Notes under the pieces: generated by a model
What the model was told of the DNA's origin: nothing
What the model saw: the letters and a program-made list of their open reading frames with translations, nothing else
Database searches by the model: none
Shown here: in pieces, positions 36,950 to 50,366 of the stretch
Position numbering within the stretch: position 1 is the stretch's first letter
How the letters are laid out: each line of letters opens with the position of its first letter
NCBI GenBank assembly: GCA_018417955.1
Contig: JACTVC010000017.1
Span: forward strand, 868,001-932,000
Length of the DNA stretch: 64,000 bases
Direction: 5' to 3'
DNA from: Laccaria trichodermophora
Lineage: Eukaryota; Basidiomycota; Agaricomycetes; Agaricales; Hydnangiaceae
Position numbers and translations under genes: made by a program

Positions 36950-37182
36950 CACCTGGTCATGCGATTATATCAATGTGCTTACGCTCCGGCCGGGGGGACT
37001 CGAAAAAAAGTGGAGTGGTTCCGACATGTAAAGAGGCATCTGACAATGGCGTGCACTTATTGTGTAAACTATTGTACATGTACATGGGGTTTCATTTTGT
37101 TCGCCTCCGCGACTCTTCCAGTCTTAATATTGCTGATCATCAATTGGCCGTTCTTTATCAATAAGCGGAGCACTTTAATTGA
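36950..37182 (+). pseudogene. Relic of a WD40-TM gene 3' end
   Basis: An open stretch ends in CTCTWGFILFASATLPVLIL then LIINWPFF. It lines up with the tail-anchor of WD40-TM gene 1 (CTCTGFILFVSVALLVLALV, ISNWPLF). No propeller sequence precedes it, only the F-box gene's 3' region. I infer the stub of a fourth copy left by deletion or rearrangement. Confidence 0.65.
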
Positions 37183-37189
37183 GGTAGAA

Positions 37190-38174
37190 CTACTCAGATG
37201 ATCCTTCCGAGTCTGAGTCTTGAATATCCGCCAATAATTCCTTCAAATCCCTCATAGACTTTCGCAGAGATCCAAATTGACCCGCAAGCCTTGATTCAAG
37301 CACAAGGATCTTCCCAATTGGATAATGAGCAGCTGAAAAAGCCACCTTTGTCTCTAGAATGGTCTGCTCCATTGTTTCTTGTAAGCTCATGATCAGTGCG
37401 TCGGAGTCTGAGGTCCTAACGTAGGTCCTAATGTTAGCATTTTTTTTCTTCCCATTACCAGTGTTCCCCCCCTTCAATGCGTCTATAACGCCGCCTGCTG
37501 TGTAGCGCAGAGAAGTCCGTAGTACTTTTTCCTCCTACATGATTATTTAGTTATCTCTTTAATGCGGAGTTTATAGGGTAAATACCAATGAGAAGTAATC
37601 AAGCCCTTCAAGTTGAATTGAGGCCAACGTCGCTGCTAGTATGTATTGAGCGTTGCGAGCATCCAACTCCGTTTCGAACAGAATAATTCCCCCAAGGATG
37701 TCATGAACACGGAACCCAGTGGGTTTGATACGTGCGGACCTGATAGCGGATGTCGCAAACTTTGAATGCAGCACCGAATCGGTCCAATCCTTGGGCATTG
37801 ATTTCACAATGAGTGGAAAGCCGGCGGCGGCATTCCCCAGTTGCTGCTCATTTAGCTCCAACACGGCATTTTCAGCTGTAAAGGCGCCTTTTAAGCACAT
37901 TTGTATTGCAATTGTTAAGTTCACAAGACTCACCCTGCTTGCGGGAAGCAAATGCCGCAATGGCGATTGCCAATCTTGGTGATCCCTTCGCATCACTTTC
38001 AAACAGTGTTGTAATTTGGTCAGCCATGACTAGCCCTGTTATCGACTCGCGGAATCTCTCCAACGAATGTTTCGTAGTGCATGCAATGCGAGGGATTACC
38101 ATGACGCCAAAAAAGTGTCCGCGTCGATTCTCCGCTGGCAATGAGCGATGTTCTGGTGGATGCGCATGCGGCAT
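37190..38174 (-). CDS. Hypothetical protein, 291 aa, intact
   Basis: Three exons (38174-37934, 37875-37586, 37534-37190) give 876 bp in frame. The start MPHAHPPEHRSLPAENRRGH is the first ATG of the open frame. The middle exon has EDAVLEL-like AENAVLELNEQQLGNAAAGF and GGIILFETELDARNAQYILA. The C-terminus is helical and acidic (MRDLKELLADIQDSDSEGSS). No TM or signal peptide was seen. A Lys/Asn stretch (GNGKKKNANIR) could be a weak nuclear signal. The family was not recognised. It is convergent with the F-box gene and the WD40-TM relic. Confidence 0.68.
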
Positions 38175-38957
38175 TGTTGTTGTGTAAAGGGTATTAGGCC
38201 TAGGGAGAGCCACATGTGAGTTGGATGCATATATATACGAAATTGTTATCGCGATGATCAGACCACAATCAATCAGGGCACCCTATATATGGCACCGAGT
38301 TGATGACTTATGTGCTAGTATATGGCCATGGGCCGTCAACTTCAAATTCTTCGAATCGCAATATTCGAATTCGAAAAATATGTCCATTGATTCAAGTTGA
38401 TTCTGGCTCACGTCTATTCCAAAAAAATGCGTTGAGGTTTGTCTTCGAAATGTGTATGGACTTTCACCTGACCTTTTCGCTGCTAGCTCCCTGACCTTGT
38501 CCATTTTGCACCTGGCCTATACTTTCGGTGCGATCGAGAGGTGTTGTACATTATGACTAGTCCGTGGCAGGATCCGGAGACCGCATTCCAGCGCGATCGG
38601 CAGCTGCGCTTGAATGGGAAGCTAAAGCAGCAGCCAAACGCTCTTTTTTTTAGTGATTGAACCGAAGCAACGAGCAGAAGAGGTCCTACGAGGTCCCAGG
38701 AGTCCCACGCGTACGGTGTTCAAGCAATTGTATTACGGACCCGGATCCACACGGACCCACAAGATCTAGATCGGCGCCGGCTCATATCATTACATAAATG
38801 ATATATCCTAGAATTTCGACTTTCGAACCCACCAACGCCGTACTAGGTCTCTCGTATATGGTCTGACGCTCAAAGCTCTCCTCAACAATATTTCGCTTTC
38901 CACCAATTCATCCAGGCTAAAGCAAGTGTTCGCGATCGTGATCGGAAGCCACCCAGA
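38175..38957. other. Divergent intergenic region
   Basis: A 73-codon frame on the - strand (38504-38283) has no family signal. Palindromic words (CATATATATA, GATCGCGATGATC-like) are present near 38230-38290. No site can be called with confidence. Confidence 0.4.
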
Positions 38958-41900
38958 ATGTCGGGTACTGAGCCATTCAGAAGGAGTTCAGCAGTCATAT
39001 CCTCGTGCCCTTGGCAAGTAGACGACATCGTCCTTTCCTCGGACTTTTGGTCGTCGTTGTCTGCAGACCATCCGAATAGAGTATCTATTCATCATCACTC
39101 AAGCTCTCGGACATGCATTGCTGAAATAACTTATCATCTAGGAGTTTCTCTCAGTTCTAACCAGAATCGAACGAGATATATCAACCAGGCAAAATGCCGA
39201 TAATATTCATGCATTCCGAAAGACTATAAGACTCGGTGAGGATCAAGTACCTCGTCGAAAAATTACGTCGGCTCCGATTGTTCGACCATTGTATCCGCCT
39301 TTCAAGTTCTATTTCATTCGAACCGTCTTGATATATCGATTGCTCGAGGTCATGATTATCCTTGAAGACGTCCCGCGAACCCATTTTGTTCCCAAATTCA
39401 ACAGGCGTAAGGTCCTAGGGTGCGGGCCAAGTTTGGTTGGTCGTTGATTGCAAAGAGGAAACAGTGTATGCTTACATTTATGTAGGGCTGGGGAAAGATG
39501 AAAGATTGGACTGAAGCATTGATGAATTTTCGAGAGGAAATGTCAACTCTAGGTGGAGAGGGAAACTCTGGTCATTCGGCGGCGAACATTGACGTCACCT
39601 TGCTGCGATCGATCACTTCTAAATTGAAACACGGAAAAGCACTGGTGTCAGTCACAAACATTGAGGCAGCTGGGTTATTGTTGAGGGCCATTTGGAAGGT
39701 AGGCACATAGCTGAAATTGATGCAAATTCTAACTGCCGGCGATTCAGGGATACTGGTCGGATGCCAGTAACAAGGAAAATGTGATCGACTTCCTGACAAA
39801 GGCAGAGTATGTCCACTCTCAGGAGCGTGCAGATCCGTCAAATTTGTTAATTGATGCATTTTTTAGTCACAAACCGCTGGAGAGTTTGGGGGATCTGGAC
39901 ATTGATGCAATCCGTCAACCTATCAAAGATTTCCATCGTTTAAATCTACCAATTCACGTGGCTGGGTTCCTGTCCCCCTTGGGACTTATCACTGGAGTAC
40001 CATTGTGCAGTCGCGACTACGATCGATACTCAATCTTCTTAGTAGGTCTTTTCGTAAGCTGTTGCAGCTTATCATGCTTTACTTATCAGCTGGGCTAACA
40101 CAACCTCTAAACTCAGATGTGGAGAGCCTTAGGAAATATGCAACCAATCCTGTTACGTTGCGTTGAAAAACTTCTTTGGCATGCTATCATTTCCGTCGCC
40201 CAGGGACAAGAAACCGGACATTCCGCTCTAGTAACCTTTCTCGCGCAGGTTCCATGGGAGAAGCTCGGTGGTGTTCAGGATAGTGAACGTCGATGGTTCC
40301 ACGCGGGTATGTGTCAAAATGCCCCTCGTACTACCTTGGAATAACGCTTTGTTAGTGGAAAAAAAGGAAATGAGATATCTGGAAGAATTCGACGATATCG
40401 ATATCAAAGAACTTCCTTTATCTTGGCCGTTGAGGATAACGGAGGATGGACACCCCAATAGCGATCAGCATCACAATCCCGAACCAAACTGTTGTTGCCC
40501 TAGAGATCGGACCATCGGAGATGGTGCTTTGGACGACAGCCACGGCGACCAAGCACCCGAAGGCCTCAATAGCAGTGCTCAGCATCACAATCCTGACCCA
40601 GAATGTTGTGACGCTGGCAATGGGATGATCAGAGATGATGCTTTGGACGACAGCCACGGCGACCAAACACCCGAAGGCCGCCCCAATAGCAGTGATCAGC
40701 ATCACAATCCTGACCCAGAACATTGTGGCGATCGGATGGTTCGCGGCGACCAAGCACCCGAAGGCCGTCCCAATGGTGATCAGCATCGCAATCCCGAACC
40801 AGAATGTTGTGGCACCGGCGATCAGAAGGCTGGAAATGGTGCTTTGGGCGGCCGTACTGACGGCTGCAGCGAAGATATACTAGGAGATCTAAGTGATTTA
40901 TCTGAACTATCTTCTGACGAAGACGTCCCCCCTCCAGTTCCAGACAAGGCAAAGAGAAATACTGGCAAGGGCTTGGGCCGCCCCAGCCGCAAAACTCCCA
41001 CAAAAAGCAAAGGGAAAGCTATGGCCATAACGGGGATCGGGTCAGTCTCTGAATGGCCAATCGATGAAGCTGAAATGGAGCGCCTAGCGGTGAGCTAATT
41101 GGTTGAATTACTTTGAAGCTTTATAAATCATTGCCAGGCACCTCGACCCCCGCTAACCCTAGAATTTGACAAGATCACCCAGGTAGTTAGCTCTTTCATT
41201 TTGGACGGTCATGGCTTGGGGCTAACTCCGTATCAGAAATACAAAAGCCCCAAGCAATACTTGCTTTACGGTCCACATGAAGACAATTCGACCACTTACA
41301 TACCTTCCTTTCATGTCAGCATCTCACTACCATACATGTCTATGGATTTGACCTGACAATTTCAGTAGGCAAAAACAGACCTGGGTCATTTTGACGCAGT
41401 GTGGGATTCTGTTTTGCGGCAGTATACCTGTGTGTCTGCTGAAGGACCGCACCTGCCCCTTCACATAGCAAAACCGGACGATTCAATCTTTTGGATATCC
41501 ACACATAATAACTTCAAAAAAATGAGTCATGGACAAAAACAGGACTTGATGCGCAGAAAAAAGGTTCTCGTCATCACTGGTCTGCCAACGGATGGTCTTG
41601 CTTTCGATGAAGACGGCATGAGTGAAATCGGTGGGATTGATGTGCCCGTTGACGTGCAGGGTGCGGAAATTTGTTGTTATCCCAGTTCTCCGCATTGATT
41701 TATATCGATATTTCTTTCAGATCAATCGATCCCAGCCAATAACGGCGATTATAACGTAAGGTTAAAATTTGGAACTCTCAGGCATCTGCTAGCAAGCGCA
41801 AGTTCGCGCGACGGGCGCACTCTGAATGCCCTCAATTTTCCCCTTGCCGTTGCTGATGCGAAACCTGATGGCATTGCCAGCGACCTTGCAGCCTGGATCG

Positions 41901-43420
41901 CAACTGAAAACACTGCTTGGTGTAACGCTTCCTCCTCCCATTTCCCCAGTCGCGACGTCCGCTGGGGATTGGCCGGCAACACGAATGCCATCCACTATTG
42001 GCATATAGATTCAGATGGCTTTGGTACCTTTGTTGAGCCTTTGGTCGGGGAAAAGTTGTGGCTAGTGGCACGTCCCTTGGATGATCCAGATGCTTTCTCC
42101 AGAACGAATATCTTTTCAGTCGAACACTATAATATGGAGGGCCCGAACCCCCATATATTTGCTGTGGAAGCCATGCTCCTGGTTCCTGGTACGCGACTGT
42201 GAGTTGTAAAATCTTGCGACAACCAGAGAACAGCACAAACATGACTTTCTACAGGTATATGCCGCCTAATACTCCGCATTGGGTCCTGACTGTGTCCCAT
42301 GCGATCTGCCACGGGGGACACTTCTATTCTAGCGGTTCTATTAGGGAAACGGCTGTCGCACTTTATCGTGCATTTGCCTCAGGGGGGCATCTGACGAATA
42401 CGACTCACGCCGCTTCACGCGTTCTTCGACGACGACTGGGATTCTTTTGGCACTCGAATATTGTTCTTGGGGAAAACAGAGGCTCAAGTTTGTTCTCTCC
42501 CAAACGCGATCTCATGACACTCTTACAGTCCTTTTTTTATAGCCCGTTTTTCTGCTCATGTTCCAGATATTACGATGTGGGAAGGCGTTTTGGATCTCCT
42601 CTCATTTTGCGCTCTTATGGAGTTGCTGAATGTTGTCGATCAATCGACGTACGAGGTTGCGTCGTCCACATGCAATTTCGACTCTTCCCGCCCTGCTGAT
42701 CCAGGGATGTCTCCCCTCCACCGTTTGGAGTGCATTGCTGCGCGGAGGATCAGCCGAGAAATGTTGCTACATTTCTTTACCAACTATGAACTTCTGGACT
42801 CCAGCAGTAGATCGATCGACGGCGTGCGCAACCTCTGGTGGAAGTATTTGGGTCGGCAAGTGAAGTGTCTGGTGGATCTCAAGCTCATGTCTTTGAGGGA
42901 GGGTATTGGTGGAGCAAAGGACTGTACTAAGGAAAAGTTTCAGATGCAAATAGCCCTTTTCTACAAGGGATTTCCTCATGAATTCCGCGCTTTAGCCATG
43001 GCCAACGAGGTGGACAGTTTTTCGTGGCCAAAAACAAACAGCCATCAAGTCAGGGCCCTCAACCATCCAAAGGCTGACATTCGTTGTCTATGTAAGAATG
43101 TTACTTATGCCACCAATGTTTGGCTGACATTGGTATGACAGTCGATCTTTCAGGGTTGACTGGCCAAGACAGACTATATTTTCAAGCTGTGAAGAATGCA
43201 CCATTCAAGCTCGAACCGGCTGATTTGCAACCAGAGGCAGATCTAGATAGAATGGAAGTCAGTAGTGACGTGGAGAAAGACTTCGAGTCTCTACCTCCCC
43301 TGAAAAGAGCAGGTAAGTGAGTCGCGCTCTTGGGTCAACCTATTGACATATGAGTGATTATAAGCAGCTATACACGATGCTTCCGCACCTCCAGGGAAAA
43401 GACGCAGAAAGAAGACGTAG
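38958..43420 (+). CDS. JmjC-like 2-oxoglutarate/Fe(II) oxygenase protein
   Basis: Well-joined exons run from about 39480 to 43420; the 5' exons (38958-39410) are less certain. Blocks in order: WTEALMNFREEMSTLGGEGN; GYWSDASNKENVIDFLTKAE; a tandem His/Cys-bearing repeat (40450-40870); a basic segment (PSRKTPTKSKGKAMA); then the cupin core NAIHYWHIDSDGFGTFVEPL with GEKLWLVARP, where HID fits the HxD iron ligand. After an intron (42200-42255) comes MPPNTPHWVLTVSHAICHGG, whose His fits the third ligand. A C-terminal helical region ends in PPGKRRRKKT, a likely nuclear signal. JmjC enzymes oxidise methyl-lysine or hydroxylate proteins; the substrate here is unknown. No inactivating lesion was found in the parts resolved. 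Confidence 0.7.
40450..40870 (+). repeat. In-frame tandem repeat, His/Cys-containing
   Basis: Four units inside the JmjC-like gene, of roughly 39, 39, 29 and 30 residues. Each contains DQHHNPDPECC or a close variant, followed by an acidic DDSHGDQAPEGRPN. The spacing HH-x5-CC (one unit HR-x5-CC, one HH-x5-HC) is conserved despite length differences. Confidence 0.8.
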
Positions 43421-43589
43421 CACCCATTTCTGATTTTCTTTTGTTGCTTTGCATTTTGTTGCTGTTCGATCTGCAATAATAAAACGTAAATATATAATGG
43501 CAATCAATTTTGTAATATTGTCTGTTTATTGCTGCACCCCATACATGTACAGACCTTGTATCGACTGGAGACGCTCAGAAGAAGCTGGC

Positions 43590-44985
<1,396 letters not shown>

Positions 44986-45097
44986 CACCACACCCAAGGT
45001 TTGGGCCCAAAGCGGACATTGAAATTTATGCTATATAAGCTGTTGGTATGCGTGCTGCGAGATGCGTATATCCTTTGAACGCCCCTATTGACACAAC

Positions 45098-47923
45098 ATG
45101 GATCGATATCTGGGGAAGCCCCTTCCGTTCTTGCATGGTTGGCGGAAAATTCCAGGGGACGGCAGCTCGATTGGCGTCATTGTATTCTCCCCCGATGCGA
45201 CGTTGATCGCCACTGGTGATGATAAAGGGATGTTGAATGTGAGTCGCGTCAACGCCATGGATATCCACCTCCTTGTCCTCACGTCCACTGGCATACAGAT
45301 ATGGCAGGCGGCCCCTGCGTGGAGGGTGATTCGGAAATACTTCCTGCGGTCCAGAATTCGGGGATTATGCTGGAATCCAATACACCAGCTCACTCTCTTC
45401 GTCGGTTGCGCGAGTGGTTGCCTCTATACGGTTCGTTTAATGGATATCAGGGTATGATTGCACCACGCTCAGTTTGATTATGTTATTCATACTCTTGAAA
45501 AGGAATCCGCCAACGTTCGACAGCTTCCGGGCTATATTCATTCATTAGCAATCAATGAAAGTGCTAGTAAATTGGCTATTGGATATACGAACGTTGAGGG
45601 TGTTCACATTGCCTTTGTTGAGGACCCATGTGGGGGTCAGTTTCGATTCTTCAGATCAGTGCTCATAGTTATTAACTAGCAAGAATCAGATCTCCAAAGG
45701 CCCTTTCACCATGTGCCCTTCTTGCAAGATCACCTCTCAATCAGCATCCCACATAACATGTATTTTTTGAATGAAGACGTCCTCTTGATTTCTTACTTCG
45801 GTCCGCTTGGCATCCAGTATGGGTTCACATATACATGTGGCGAACACAGTGAATTAATGACCTTCTGAAGTGCGCATCGTTCATCCCACCCTTACGAAAG
45901 GCTGTGGACAATCAAACCACGCCAAGATCGTTGGATGTGAGGCAATATGTCTTCTCCCTCTCGTCGACTTCCTTATTTTGACTCGGTATGCAGTGCTGGG
46001 GCCGCGCTATCGCCCTCTGGCTCAATTTTGGCCGCCACGAACATGGATGACGGCATCGATTGGTATTCCATTACAAGGCGTGAATACGTGAGCACAACAT
46101 ATTACGACGTTCAAGGGGCCAGTCGGTCCAGACGGCTAGTTGGGATAACATTTCTGGATGAGGTGACAGTTTTAGCAGGTCACGTTAATGGGCACATAGT
46201 TCTCGCAACCACGACCATGACCAGCGGCCCAAGGTTGTTCACGCTGCGAAGAAAACCCTCAAAATCAAACCGTGAGGACCTCCTTGCCCTTTGCACTCCT
46301 AATTTAATCCATCCATCGATAGTTGTTCAGGTGTTAGTAAGTGTTACCGCCGTGTCTTCCAATCAAGATTGACTTCATCCACAATTCTAGCCGCGGGGCA
46401 TCCGAGCAGGCGATTGTCATATCCTCGCCGCACTGGGAGAGGGCAGAGATACCACCTTTGTCGCTGCTTTTGTTACTTTCCCGGACGTATCCAAACCATG
46501 GGTCGACGATGTGATATAATCAACCTCCCCTTCCGCTCATGACTTTTCTCATTTTGCACACAGAGAATAAATCTTGAAATCAGTCAAGCGCCGTCCACCT
46601 TTATGAAGGTATGGTGCAATGGTGTCTATGCTACCAATGATTTGCGATTCTAACCTGCACATTGATCATCCAGGCCCACAGAGAAGTGCATTTGCCGAAA
46701 ATTATTTGAACTCTCCAATTCAATGATGATGTAGGCTTCATCTGAAGTAAACCTCAAACGTAACCGTTCTTCCCAACGTGTGCCGAAACAGGTTTGTTAG
46801 AATACTTGTGTTCGCACTCTTTCTTGTTGATGCCGCGCAGTCCAGCACATCGACAATTATACTATTATCGCTAGCAGCACTAGCCTCAATGCTCTTCATC
46901 TGGCACGATGTATTGCAAGCTCATCATGCAGGCTCTCGGCTGTCCAACAAAGTCAATCTCGAGCGGGATAGTAGGGAGCTTACGACTACCCCACCACCGG
47001 CATCCGCGGTGCAGACGACAATCAGTACTGTTTCATATACCACGACCACTATAACCACCACGATGACGGTGATATTACTTGCAAATCACACCGCAACAGT
47101 CGAAGAACCAACTACACACTCATCGGACACAGCATCAACTGCAATTCGCCTCGCAATGGCTTTGCTCGTGCCCATCTCGATACTCGCTTATTCCTCCTTC
47201 AAATCATCTCGCCTTGCTACCCCCTCTGACCCTGCTATGTTCAATGGGTCTCTTGACATAGTCCCTTTCACTCCGCCTGAGCCTATTCAGCCTACAACCC
47301 TTCGGGACCCCGAATGCGAAGAATTGCTGAGCCCTAGCGCAGCCCTCCAACGGCCTATTGGTCAAACTTCACTAACATTAGTGAGCGCGGAGGGGCAGGC
47401 AGACGATTCATGTCTAGGCTCCACAATTGAAATGGTTCCAGCAAACTGGCCTGGGGGCCCACTTAGCTGTGATGAGGAAACGTTGATTCCACGGGATGTA
47501 GATGGCGCACCGCGGATAAACTCTCCCGACTGCCAACTGCCTCCTAATCATTCCTCACCAACCACTATTGACGAACATCGTCGAGTTACTGAGGATGCTC
47601 GAGCGGGTGATGGGAGGACTGACGACTCAAATACAAATTCAGACCCTAGGACTGTATTGCCGGATATGCAGAAGGCACCAAGAAGCATGCCTGAAGGGCC
47701 GGGCATGCGTCGCCGGTTTGAGGAAGATTTTGCCCTTCCATCAATTCCAGATGAGGAGATCATAATTGATCCAACTCCCGAGGTCGACAATACGGAGAGG
47801 CTTGCGGTGCTTGACCAGAGATTAAAAGACTTGAACGAATCTTGGGCGACGTGGGCGAAGGAGGTCGATGAAATGATAGCATACAACAAGAACTCCTTCG
47901 GCGGTACACAAGAAATATCGTAA
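45098..47923 (+). CDS. Membrane-tethered WD40 protein 2 (long-tailed form)
   Basis: ATG 45098. Propeller blocks: SSIGVIVFSPDATLIATGDD, WRVIRKYFLRSRIRGLCWNP, YIHSLAINESASKLAIGYTN, IAGAALSPSGSILAATNMDD then IDWYSITRREYVSTTYYDV, and AGDCHILAALGEGRDTTF. The exons reach about 46518. From 46826 the frame gives TM1 (TIILLSLAALASMLFIW), a Thr-rich stretch (TTTTITTTMTVILLANHTAT), TM2 (IRLAMALLVPISILAYSSF), a long disordered acidic tail and a short coiled coil (LDQRLKDLNESWATWAKEVD). The bridge 46518-46826 is not fully resolved. I join the halves because WD40-TM gene 3 shows the same order in one continuous model. They could instead be two adjacent genes. Confidence 0.65.
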
Positions 47924-48494
47924 GCAAACGTTATGCAGAAACTGATAGTAAGATATCCGTCTACATCAACTAAGGCTTAGTTGACTCGAGAGCCAACCTC
48001 AACGGACCGTAGCGCATCATAATCATTACACTTGTATACTTAGTTTGTTACACAATCTATCTCTATGTGATGTGTTTAAATTGTTTTCGGAGCAATTTCG
48101 GAGCTCGCCTTTGTCACAGCGGTCACCTTTACACGTGATGATACGAAACAATTTCAACAATCAACTCTCCTGGCCATGGACACTCCACTTACCTCATGCC
48201 TTTGAATTCTGGCGATCGTATTATGTGGCATGGACGCGCCTGAGGATCTTCGAAAGTTCGTAATATTTTTATTTCTTGCTTCGCACCCATGGCGTGTTCG
48301 AATCCGCTTTTGTATCCTGCAAGGTTGATCTTCGACACGAATACTCGAGCCCGGGAATACGTGTTCGAAGTCCAACTTCTGGGGAGTTACATCTGCTGGA
48401 TTGTTAATCTGGGAATCATGCGATGTGATCCCGGGAATATGGTGCCCCTCTGGCGCGAACGCGAAGCCTCTCATAAGAACGGTGGAAGCTATAT
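47924..48494. other. Intergenic
   Basis: No gene is supported between WD40-TM gene 2 and the TET/JBP-like gene. Both are on the + strand, so the promoter of the second is expected near 48300-48490. A - strand frame at 48627-48154 is a shadow. Confidence 0.45.
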
Positions 48495-50033
48495 ATGACT
48501 GACATACCTTTACCATATAGACATGCCCTTTACATTCTACCAAGGGACCGCGATTTTGACTTCGATAGCCTTCTTCAAACCGTTCAAGACGAGTGCAATG
48601 GGGACGACCCCTTTGGCTCGAACTCACCCCTCACAAGCCCGGAAGCATCGCCGCCTCCTTCTCCTGCTCTCCTCCCACAGGAAGTGACTTCCACAGATCC
48701 CATCTTCGAAATGGATCAGTCAGGCGTAGGCCCCATCCGTCAGACCAAGTCAAATCACGCCAAGCGTCAGGGCCATAGCAGCAGGCGGAAGAGGCGCAAG
48801 GAGGATAAAGACCGAAAGAAATTGAATAATGAGGCTGCTATATACGAGCCGCGGGCCTCCAGCAGCAGCAAACACATTCGACCATCTTCTGCCCTTCACA
48901 CAGATGTGGACAGCGAAAACCAACTCCTCGCTGCATCGACGGGTTATGTAGGCGCTAGGGGGTCCGGAAGGGGTGGCCGAAGGATGCTTCCACTTCAGAT
49001 CTTTATTGAGCCAAATTCTCGCTTTGGGCTTGAGCTCAAGCATTGGGATGGAAGGTATGGCTCGATGCGTTCCTCCGTCACCCCCTGACTTTTGTGCTTA
49101 GGGTCTCTATCCCAATCCTCGATCATAAACGTCGTGTCATTGCTGTTCTTGTAGGTTGCCCCGGCAACGGCGTTGGTCACTCGGGGGTCACTCGGGAGTG
49201 GCAGCGATTAAATGAATTGGCGTGCCAAGCTCTGGAAGATGCTAGATCGAAGCTCACCTTCAGCTCGAAAGAGAAGGTACACCGCCGCGGTCGATTTCCT
49301 GCACTCGGTGTTGGTATATCTCACGGCAGCGGGCAAACTCGGCCTGGAAACCTCCACCACTCCTCACATAACATGGCGATTCTTCAACAACTGCTTGCTA
49401 ATGAGGCGTTCATTCGACTTTCTGGGTTTGTAATCGGTACGTCATATGTATCCTTCTACGTTTAAACTCATCTGAACCCCGTCGACCTTACTAGGAGCCT
49501 TCGGGACATGGGCCCCAAAGCTCCATGCCTATTACGTTGAAACCCTCAACAAGTTGCTCAAGCATGACCCTAACCTGTTCCTAAACTTTGCTAATGGCGT
49601 CTGGGCTGCAGCCACCTTCAATTTCGGCCCCAAAACCGTCTGCTTTAAGCACAAAGACTGCGCAAACCTTCCGTATGGTTGGTGTGGCATAACGGCGCTT
49701 GGGAATTTCAACCCAAATCTGGGGGGCCACATTATCTTCTGGCAGCTCGGCCTCATTATCCAGTTTCCCCCAGCATCAAGCATTTTGGTTCCTTCAGCAT
49801 CCGTGGACCATCAAAATGTGCCCATTGGGGCAGATGAGCGCAGGTATTCATTTACGCAGTACACCGCCGGCGCACTATTTAGATGGGCTGAACACGGCTT
49901 CCAAAAAGAAGAAGAGTATCTTGGGTCATTGACGGCGAAGGGGCGGGAGCAGGAGTTGAAGAGAATGTCGGAAATGATGAAGAAGGGTTTGAACATGTTT
50001 TCTACGATTGATGAACTAGCTCAAAGTAAATAA
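48495..50033 (+). CDS. TET/JBP-like 2-oxoglutarate/Fe(II) dioxygenase-fold protein
   Basis: Three exons (48495-49054, 49102-49436, 49495-50033) give 477 aa with no lesion. Residues 1-160 are disordered, with a basic stretch (KRQGHSSRRKRRKEDKDRKK) that could direct the protein to the nucleus. The C-terminal domain has H351-K-D353 (HxD), a GG-HIIFWQLG strand pair, H404 (VDHQN) and R415 (ERRYSF). This is the expected HxD...H...R pattern for iron and 2-oxoglutarate. The surrounding words (PYGWCGITALGNFNPNLGGH) recall lineage-expanded Agaricomycete proteins that I relate to the TET/JBP superfamily. Assignment to true 5-methylcytosine oxidases is inference. Confidence 0.62.
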
Positions 50034-50366
50034 ATATGTATGGTACTTAGATTGGTTTCCAACAATGTGTGAGGCACCACTTGATCGCCAGTCGAATGTT
50101 ATATAAACAGAACGAGAGGTACTGCAGGAAAGCTACATTAGTGACTCGGAGATGAAAGACGCTTGCGTTTTTTCGATTTTCTAGCCCCCAGCTTTTCAGG
50201 AATAATCCCACCTTTCGAGGAGTTTTTCTCCTGATATGCACGGAGCGGAGTGAGGTTGCTGCGTGACGAGGGTAACGGCGCGCGGCAAAATGGCAGGAAG
50301 TAGAACAATCGCTATTCTACTGAATTTCTACATGTACAAAAAATGGTGATATACAATATAAGTAAC
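50034..50366. other. Convergent 3' region
   Basis: Lies between the stops of the TET/JBP-like gene and WD40-TM gene 3. It should hold both polyadenylation signals. No other element was seen. Confidence 0.5.

Noticed and set aside
40418..41003. - strand frames over the JmjC repeat region
   Set aside because: They owe their length to the tandem repeat; the + strand reading joins cleanly to exons on both sides.
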